From: Vanessa cardui
Taxonomy: Eukaryota; Arthropoda; Insecta; Lepidoptera; Nymphalidae
NCBI RefSeq assembly: GCF_905220365.1
Contig: NC_061146.1
Coordinates: 5,459,538 to 5,523,537, forward strand
Length of the DNA: 64,000 bases
Direction: 5' to 3'
Shown here one piece after another: positions 57,909-64,000 of this stretch. Numbering within the stretch: position 1 is the first letter of the stretch; every line of letters begins with the position of its first letter. Both the position numbers and the translations under genes were made by a program. The notes under the pieces are model-generated. The model was given only the letters and a program-made list of their open reading frames with translations. It made no database searches and was not told the DNA's origin.

Positions 57909-58196
57909 AGTACGACACAACATAGATGTAGCTTCGGCAAAATTCATAAAACCGATCACATCACAATTAAATACTCCATCCCAAATTATCAATATTTATT
58001 TTTTATGTGAATATAATCTTTACACAAACGTAATAACTTGTAATATCATTTGACGATTATCATTTGATGTTTGTCGATTTACATGCACTTGCTTTCTCGG
58101 ATTGAACTGACGCGAGAATCTGTAGCGATGAATAGCGTCGAATGGCGCGATAGGGAGCTACTTCTATTGGTTGTATAAATCGGCAGTATTCAGTTA

Positions 58197-58204
58197 TATT
58201 GAAT
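58197..58204 (+). repeat. 8 bp TSD of hAT transposon (left)
   Basis: TATTGAAT, identical to 62778-62785. Confidence 0.92.
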
Positions 58205-58942
58205 CATGGCCGTAGGCAGCGGGGGGTTTTGGGGGTTCAAACCCCCCCCGAAATTATTTCGCTAAGTTAAGAAAAGTCGCGATTATCGTAATACCACAAA
58301 TTTTTTGCGCTATTTAAACAAACTACAACAATTAATTAATTTAATTATTATTATTATTCACGAGACAAGAGCTCGTGCCGATACGTCGCACAGATCATGT
58401 TGTGTTCGAGTTTGTTAAATTTAAAAATTTTAGTACTTGCTTGTGTGTCGGGAATCGTCGTCAGCGGCGCGCGATAATGAGTAAGTGCGAGAAGGCCAGA
58501 TAGTATTACTTTTGTTGAGGCTCATATATCTCTTTCACTCATCTTTCATTGTTTTGCAGTCGTTGTGTCGTCTTGGAGTTGATCGCAAGTCAGTACTCAT
58601 TTAAATAAGATTGTTATTAAATAAGTTGGCAATTACATTACAAATAATACAAATTCATATCCATAACAGTATTTGGTAAAATTATCAAATCAAATCCTGG
58701 ATAGATCTAGTTGGGTGGATTATAGATTGTTCTCTTGTATCAAGCATACTGGTCTTTTGATTGGTAATTGAAATTATTATTAATTGATAGTTTTTCTTTA
58801 ATATGTGATGTAATTATGATTTGCAACACGCTGCGTGCTTTGCAGATATGTATCAACCCATCAACAAGCCTAATTATTAAATTTAAAAGAAAAAAATACC
58901 TATAGCACAATAATCATGTTACAAAATGTTTTTTGAAATATG

Positions 58943-58972
58943 TAATATATATATATATATATATATATATAG
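58943..58972. repeat. (TA)n microsatellite
   Basis: TA run inside the 5' non-coding part of the hAT element. Confidence 0.9.
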
Positions 58973-59479
58973 ATATTTAATATATTGAAATGTCTTAAAA
59001 AGCATGGCATTATGTGTTAGGGTTTATAAAATTGATTTTTAATCAATTTCATATTCAAATTATGCAATCAAAACAAAATATTAGAAATGCCGACTGTGAC
59101 TTTCACCGACTGATTAGCCAGTTGTTAAGAGTTGAGCTGTATATAATTTATATAAATATTTTTTATACCTAGTAGGTACATCATGTATCAATCATATATT
59201 TCTTAATTTATTTATAAGAATATCTGTTCCTAAATGTTTATTGAAAATGAGAAGTTTTTTTAAGTTTGTTTTTAATTTTTTAATTATATTATTATTTATT
59301 AAGATACTAACTTTTAATGTCATAATGTCATCTTAGTAAATTTAGATACTAAAGGTGACCTTTTACAGAATGCCACTACATTTTGAAATGTGTAAGACAG
59401 ATTGTAAAATTTCTGAAACATTCTATATATATATAAAGTTAGTAACCGTATAGTGAGCTTTACCGACTTATCCGAAATA

Positions 59480-59960
59480 AAGTTTATGACTCGTAGCGGC
59501 TTCGCACGGGTGCAATGCTTATACTACTTACTAAATATACTACAGAATGTCTTACATCGTTCACAGCTTTTTTGACATTAAACAAAACAAATCGCTATGT
59601 TCTTGCGTTTTTGATCGGTTATATTTTCGAAAATATTTTAATGCTTTAAATAATAATTTTAATTAATAATTGCATGCTGTAAAGGGTTAATTCTTATTAA
59701 ATGCACAATGTTTTTTTATTAATGCCTTATTGCTTAAAATCGCTTCGCTACGATATATTTCTCGTAATAGTAAAAGGTAAAAAATAGTAATTGTAGGCTA
59801 AGAGATAAAAGAATACATGTGTTTTGACGACATAATATTGAAACCTCTAAAATTATGAATATTGGTCTACTGTAATATGTATCTAATCTATCAAAGAAAA
59901 TCGTATTAGAATCCGTTTTTTTGTTTTAAAGATATCAAGATATACAACTATTTTTTGTAC
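59480..59960 (+). repeat. Dispersed 'cggcttcgcacgggtgca' repeat inside the hAT
   Basis: Head 'tagcggcttcgcacgggtgc' and a later 'aatccgttt...ttaaagatatcaagatata' part match the 4036-4275 family. Confidence 0.55.
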
Positions 59961-60157
59961 CATGTAGTGATTCGAGGAAGCTCTTACATGTACTTTGGAC
60001 TCGTAATTTTGCGACGTTAGTTTTGATATGAGGCAAATAATGGATTAATGAGTAATTATTTTACTTATGTATATAAATTACCTATAGGTATTTATTGACT
60101 CTTGTTTGTTGCAGTTGGTTCTGAAATAACTTGCTTGCATGTTTGCTTGATGCTAAA

Positions 60158-62659
60158 ATGAAACGTAAAGAAAAACAAATTCCGCTTACTAACTTTGTTA
60201 CAAAAATATCAAGACACAATAATTATAACGCTTTATCTTCTACTAATCCATCTCAATCTTGCTCTCACACATCTGCCAATTTAACTGAGGGTGGGGATGA
60301 TGTGGGTTCTCATGACGCTCTTCACAATCAAACACACAGTGACACTTATTTAGAACAGAAATCACATCTATCGATACCACACTCCATTTCGCAGCAGGGA
60401 AAAAACGCAGAGGGAGAGGAGGCGCCGTATGATTCCGAATTAAATAAGGATATTTCAGAATTTTTGGACAAAAATCTGTCCGATTTACAACGAGAATATT
60501 TTTTAAGACATGCCTGGATACCCACCAAAGATTTTAAATTCCCTATTAAAACAGATGATAAAAGGCACCTAAAATTTCAAAGGGCGTGGTTAGATTTATT
60601 TAATTGGCTAATTTATTCCAAAAAAGAAGACAGTGCATACTGTAAATATTGTGTTCTTTTTGCTTCTCAAAGTAAAGGGAAAGGTAACCACCAACATCTT
60701 GGATACCTTGTCAGAAAAGGATTGCGTAATTGGAAAAAGGCAAAAGATATATTTATACATCACGCCAGCTTAACTTATCATATAGAGGCAATAAAAATGG
60801 CTGAAAACTTCTTGTCGATTTACGATGGGAAACAACGCAACATTAAGGAAGTAATTAATTCTGAATTTTCTAAGAGGTCACAAGAGAATAGAGCCAAATT
60901 AGTTTCTATTATAAAAACAATTATTTTATGTGGTCGTCAAGAAATACCCTTGCGAGGCACATCTGATTACGGAAATGTTTTGGACGAAAAACACGTAAAT
61001 GACGGTACATTTCGTGCCCTCTTGAGATTTAGAGTTGACGCAGGAGATGAAATACTGGAGTTGCATTTAAAAAATGGCAGCAAAAATGCACAATACACCA
61101 GCGCTTCTGTTCAAAATCAAATAATAAATATCTGTGGGGATATCGTTAAGAAATCCATTGTGGAGAAAGTCAATCAATCGTCAGTTTTTTCAGTATTGAT
61201 TGACGAAACAACAGACATATCTAGAACCGAACAAATGTCGTTTTGTCTCAGATATATAGATCCTATTAAAAAGGTTTTGCGTGAGGATTTTTTAGAATTT
61301 GTATCAATTTCTGATCTTACCGGTGAAGGCATCGCATCATGCATAATTAATCGATTGGAAACCAACGGAATCGATACTACGGGTTTTATTGGTCAAGGGT
61401 ATGATGGTGCAGCAGCAATGAGTGGAAGTTACAGCGGTGCTCAAGCTGTAATAAAAAGAAAATTTCCATTAGCACTTTTCGTCCATTGTAGTGCACATTC
61501 GCTAAATCTGGCCATTGCAGATACTTGCAAAATACGGAACCTATCTAACTGTTTAGGTACAATAAATTCTGTTGGGAATTTTTTTCATGCATCAGCACTC
61601 CGATCAAATATACTAAGCGAATCAATTAAAAGTATTTTGCCTGATTCTAGACACAAATCATTGATAGCAATGTGCGAAACTCGATGGGTTCAAAGACATG
61701 ACAGTGTGCTACGTTTTGACGAAATAATTTTACCAGTAGCACATGCTTTGGAAAAAATTAAACATTCGGGAAACAGGGACACTTCGCAGGCGGCTAATCA
61801 ATTGCTAGTCGCGATTCAATCTGATGATTTCCTTATAAATATGAATATTGCCAACAAACTGTTTTCAATAACAATTAATCTATGTAAATATTTACAAAGC
61901 GCCGGATGTGACCTAGCAACGGCCTGTGATCACGTCGACAATGTAATTATTGCTCTTAGTGAAATAAGAGAACAAGCAGAAGCGAATTATTCATTATTAT
62001 TTAAACGAACAGAGGAACAAGCAAAAAAACTAAATGGCGATGAGTTCACTATAGCTATGCCAAGGCGAGTGGGGCGCCAACAACACCGAAGCAACGTAGC
62101 AGCTGAAAACCCGGAGGAATATTATAGACGCGCTTCATTTATCCCGGTTATTGATCATATTATAAATCACTTACGAGAACGTTTTACTAATCACAAGTCA
62201 GTGTTAAGGTCCCTGTCATTGTTGATGCCACAGAAATTTACAGCTAGCACCTATGATGACCTAAAAAGCACAGTAGAATTTTACAGCCCTCTGCTCCATG
62301 ATGTTATTAGTTTTGAAGGGGAATTTATAGTTTGGCGAGCAAAGTGGTCAAAAATAGATTCTACGCAATGGCCCACCACACCACTAGAAGCTTTGGACAA
62401 TTGTAACATAGTAATGTTCCCCATAATTCACAAACTACTCTCAATACTCGTTACTCTACCTGTGTCCACGGCAACACCAGAACGTACATTTTCCTCGTTG
62501 AGGAGGATGAAAACATTTTTAAGAAACAGCATGGGACAGTCACGTTTAACTGGATTGGCCTTAATGAGCATTCATCGTGATGTCGACATCAATCCAGAGA
62601 TCGTTGCCACGCACTTTATTTCAGACGAGCAATCAAGTCGTCGATTGTCTTTTAAATAA
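60158..62659 (+). CDS. hAT transposase (TTF zinc finger, DUF4371, hAT dimerisation)
   Basis: 833 residues from ATG 60158. The frame is open a little further upstream, but that part has no ATG. The N-terminus MKRKEKQIPLTNFV is followed by a Ser/Thr-rich stretch. A TTF-type zinc finger region surrounds C162 and C165 (DSAYCKYCVLFAS). The RNase H-like core starts with SVLIDETTD (D349), continues with GYDGAAAMSG and the HCSAH signature at 443-447. The hAT C-terminal dimerisation segment starts near V769 (VSTATPERTFSSLRRMKTFL). It cuts at the element's TIRs and inserts into 8 bp targets. No stop or frameshift is present. Domesticated relatives include ZMYM1-like genes, but the TIRs and TSD here show a mobile element. 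Confidence 0.93.
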   Translation: MKRKEKQIPLTNFVTKISRHNNYNALSSTNPSQSCSHTSANLTEGGDDVGSHDALHNQTHSDTYLEQKSHLSIPHSISQQGKNAEGEEAPYDSELNKDISEFLDKNLSDLQREYFLRHAWIPTKDFKFPIKTDDKRHLKFQRAWLDLFNWLIYSKKEDSAYCKYCVLFASQSKGKGNHQHLGYLVRKGLRNWKKAKDIFIHHASLTYHIEAIKMAENFLSIYDGKQRNIKEVINSEFSKRSQENRAKLVSIIKTIILCGRQEIPLRGTSDYGNVLDEKHVNDGTFRALLRFRVDAGDEILELHLKNGSKNAQYTSASVQNQIINICGDIVKKSIVEKVNQSSVFSVLIDETTDISRTEQMSFCLRYIDPIKKVLREDFLEFVSISDLTGEGIASCIINRLETNGIDTTGFIGQGYDGAAAMSGSYSGAQAVIKRKFPLALFVHCSAHSLNLAIADTCKIRNLSNCLGTINSVGNFFHASALRSNILSESIKSILPDSRHKSLIAMCETRWVQRHDSVLRFDEIILPVAHALEKIKHSGNRDTSQAANQLLVAIQSDDFLINMNIANKLFSITINLCKYLQSAGCDLATACDHVDNVIIALSEIREQAEANYSLLFKRTEEQAKKLNGDEFTIAMPRRVGRQQHRSNVAAENPEEYYRRASFIPVIDHIINHLRERFTNHKSVLRSLSLLMPQKFTASTYDDLKSTVEFYSPLLHDVISFEGEFIVWRAKWSKIDSTQWPTTPLEALDNCNIVMFPIIHKLLSILVTLPVSTATPERTFSSLRRMKTFLRNSMGQSRLTGLALMSIHRDVDINPEIVATHFISDEQSSRRLSFK

Positions 62660-62777
62660 ATTTGTATAAATTATGTATAACTTTAATAATATATTTGCTT
62701 TTTTTTAGAGTTAACTTGTTGCCTTTTATTTCTGGAAGTCAAACCCCCCCCGAAATGAAATCCTGGCTACGGCCCTG

Positions 62778-62785
62778 TATTGAAT
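62778..62785 (+). repeat. 8 bp TSD of hAT transposon (right)
   Basis: TATTGAAT, identical to 58197-58204. Confidence 0.92.
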
Positions 62786-62817
62786 TTGCCGATGCTACAT
62801 CTATGTTGCGTCGTACT

Positions 62818-63689
62818 ATAATCCGCATAGTGTAATTTCAAAATAATTTCCATCAAACAACAATTAACAAAATTGTTTCTCTCAAACGAATTCACTAACG
62901 GACGCACTATTTAGTTAAGATACATAAGCACTGTATGTATTTTGAAAATAACACATAATAATATATGAGTTATGAATAATCTCAAGAATTCTAATATTTT
63001 GCCCAAAAACGTCAAAGCATCTTTCGTTCGTTCTCAAATCTTTCAGCACAAATCATTCAAATACTTTTGCAAGTTAAATATTTTGATAATTCTTGGTGTT
63101 CTCGTTATGCAATTAACTTTTAATTTACCTAAATACTAACCCGCCTAATTTTACTTTCCACTAAAACAAATATATAAAAAAAATGTTATGAGGAAATAAA
63201 TTACATTTTAAACACTTTTAGAAACAAGCTTTTTGAACTCTTCATATTAAAAAAGTAAAAACACTGTATATTTTATACTTAAGTAATTTTATAAGGACAG
63301 TCCAGTTTTATTAAAAAAAAAAAAGTCAAACAAAATAAAAAGAAGTAAATTTCAATGTAAAATTAAGGCAAAGTCCACATCTGCGTACACCGAACTATAA
63401 ATAAATTAACTGTAAAGCTAATGACAGACTTTCTAGAAAGTAATCATGAAGTACTTTTATTGTATACGTCATTTGACATTGCACTCAAATGGAGTGGTCG
63501 TTAGGTTTACCATCGGATTGCGAAAGGGCATACACATAACAGTGAGTGCATTGTTTGCACACACTTGTGCACAAGGTTCTGTGCAGATTACTAGTTAAGG
63601 ATGGCCTTGGAAGATATCATCATATACAGATACATACAATTACAGCTTTGTCATCGTACACAAGTCAGCTGTTAAATGTTGTACAATCA
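62818..63689. other. Intergenic with one diffuse repeat
   Basis: AT-rich. 63362-63475 resembles 17823-18010 ('aattaaggcaaagtccacat'). No gene recognised. Confidence 0.4.
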
Positions 63690-64000
63690 GAGTAAAAACA
63701 CCAAACGTTTTCAAATTAATTCCTTTATCGAATCGTAAACTCTTAGTACCTTTTGAAACTAAAGCACTAAACTGACAACTGCATATAAAATTAAACTTAC
63801 ATAGTATGATAACTTGGTTCAAAATAGTGTAACATCATTGGTCACGTCTAGTTTTATATAAACAACCTTTTAAATGGCGTAATTAGTCATTACAAATTCA
63901 AATTAGATATGATATCTTCTACTGAATTGTTAAAATATGTCTGTCAGTGTCATATATTCTCGATCGGTAAAGCAGATTATCGCTCACACTGAGCACACGA
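63690..64000 (+). repeat. Dispersed repeat cut by the window edge
   Basis: Second copy of the 14106-14285 repeat. 'ctcgatcggtaaagcagatt' lies at the extreme right, so the element continues past the window. Confidence 0.65.

Larger units (their letters stand above)
58205..62777 (+). mobile_element. Apparently intact hAT transposon (ZMYM1/TTF type)
   Basis: 4573 bp. Ends are CATGGCCGTAGGCA at the left and the inverse of CAGGGCCGTAGCCA at the right, with a perfect 8 bp TSD TATTGAAT. Both ends also carry the same 18 bp subterminal TCAAACCCCCCCCGAAAT in direct orientation (58237-58254; 62739-62756). One uninterrupted transposase frame lies at 60158-62659. The ~1.9 kb 5' region has a (TA)n run and a dispersed repeat insertion (59480-59960). 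'tgtttgttgcag' at 60103-60114 suggests a 5' UTR intron ends there. Confidence 0.9.
57909..62817. mobile_element. Older inverted-repeat element interrupted by the hAT transposon
   Basis: Arms 57909-57946 and 62781-62817 are inverted ('agtacgacacaacatagatg' against 'catctatgttgcgtcgtact') with a few mismatches. Without the hAT and one TSD copy the element would be about 330 bp, a MITE-sized unit. No target duplication was identified. Confidence 0.7.

Noticed and set aside
60131..60157. Longer N-terminus of the hAT transposase
   Set aside because: It starts at TTG; the ATG at 60158 follows a likely splice acceptor (60114) and begins the usual basic N-terminus.

Overview
This window looks like lepidopteran nuclear DNA, most likely from a butterfly. 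It is strongly AT-rich and gene-poor. It is crowded with repeat types familiar from moth and butterfly genomes: tRNA-derived SINEs, short hAT-type elements, CR1/Jockey, R1 and RTE LINE remnants, and the 'tagcgacccgcc / cggcttcgcacgggt' dispersed repeats. No bacterial signatures were seen: no Shine-Dalgarno spacing, operons or dense coding. All assignments were made by reading the sequence and from remembered family motifs; no database search was run.

Layout. From 1 to about 32 kb there is no convincing host gene. This stretch holds dispersed repeats: a ~375 bp element present twice, one copy flanked by a 46 bp direct repeat; three copies of a ~310 bp hAT-type MITE; two kinds of SINE; and a ~1.16 kb element with 85 bp inverted arms and a Cys-rich protein relic on the minus strand. 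It also has LINE C-terminal fragments and two orphan exon-like reading frames at 17.0 and 20.2 kb. From 32.2 to 34.1 kb lies an 8-bp-TSD element built of GTCTTG/CAAGAC repeats, split by a 5'-truncated R1-type LINE that has its own 18 bp target duplication. From about 34.5 to 40.6 kb lies a full-length, apparently intact two-ORF CR1/Jockey-type non-LTR retrotransposon. From 40.6 to 44.3 kb nothing coding was found.

The one clear host protein gene runs from 44.3 to 55.7 kb on the plus strand. Seven exons with consistent splice sites and phases encode a 422-residue protein with a degenerate N-terminal PWWP-like region, a split PHD finger and a C-terminal PWWP domain. This resembles the PHD-PWWP module of NSD/Mes-4 histone methyltransferases, but the frame stops where AWS/SET would begin. 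Its 6.9 kb fourth intron contains four identical 189 nt U2 snRNA genes (+, -, -, +), each with a conserved element at -60 to -41. It also holds a U2 3'-end pseudogene and a decayed LINE. The first two U2 genes form a ~545 bp-arm inverted repeat.

From 57.9 to 62.8 kb an intact hAT transposon (833-residue ZMYM1/TTF-type transposase, perfect 8 bp TSD TATTGAAT) is inserted inside an older inverted-repeat element. The last 300 bp begin a second copy of a repeat also seen at 14.1 kb.
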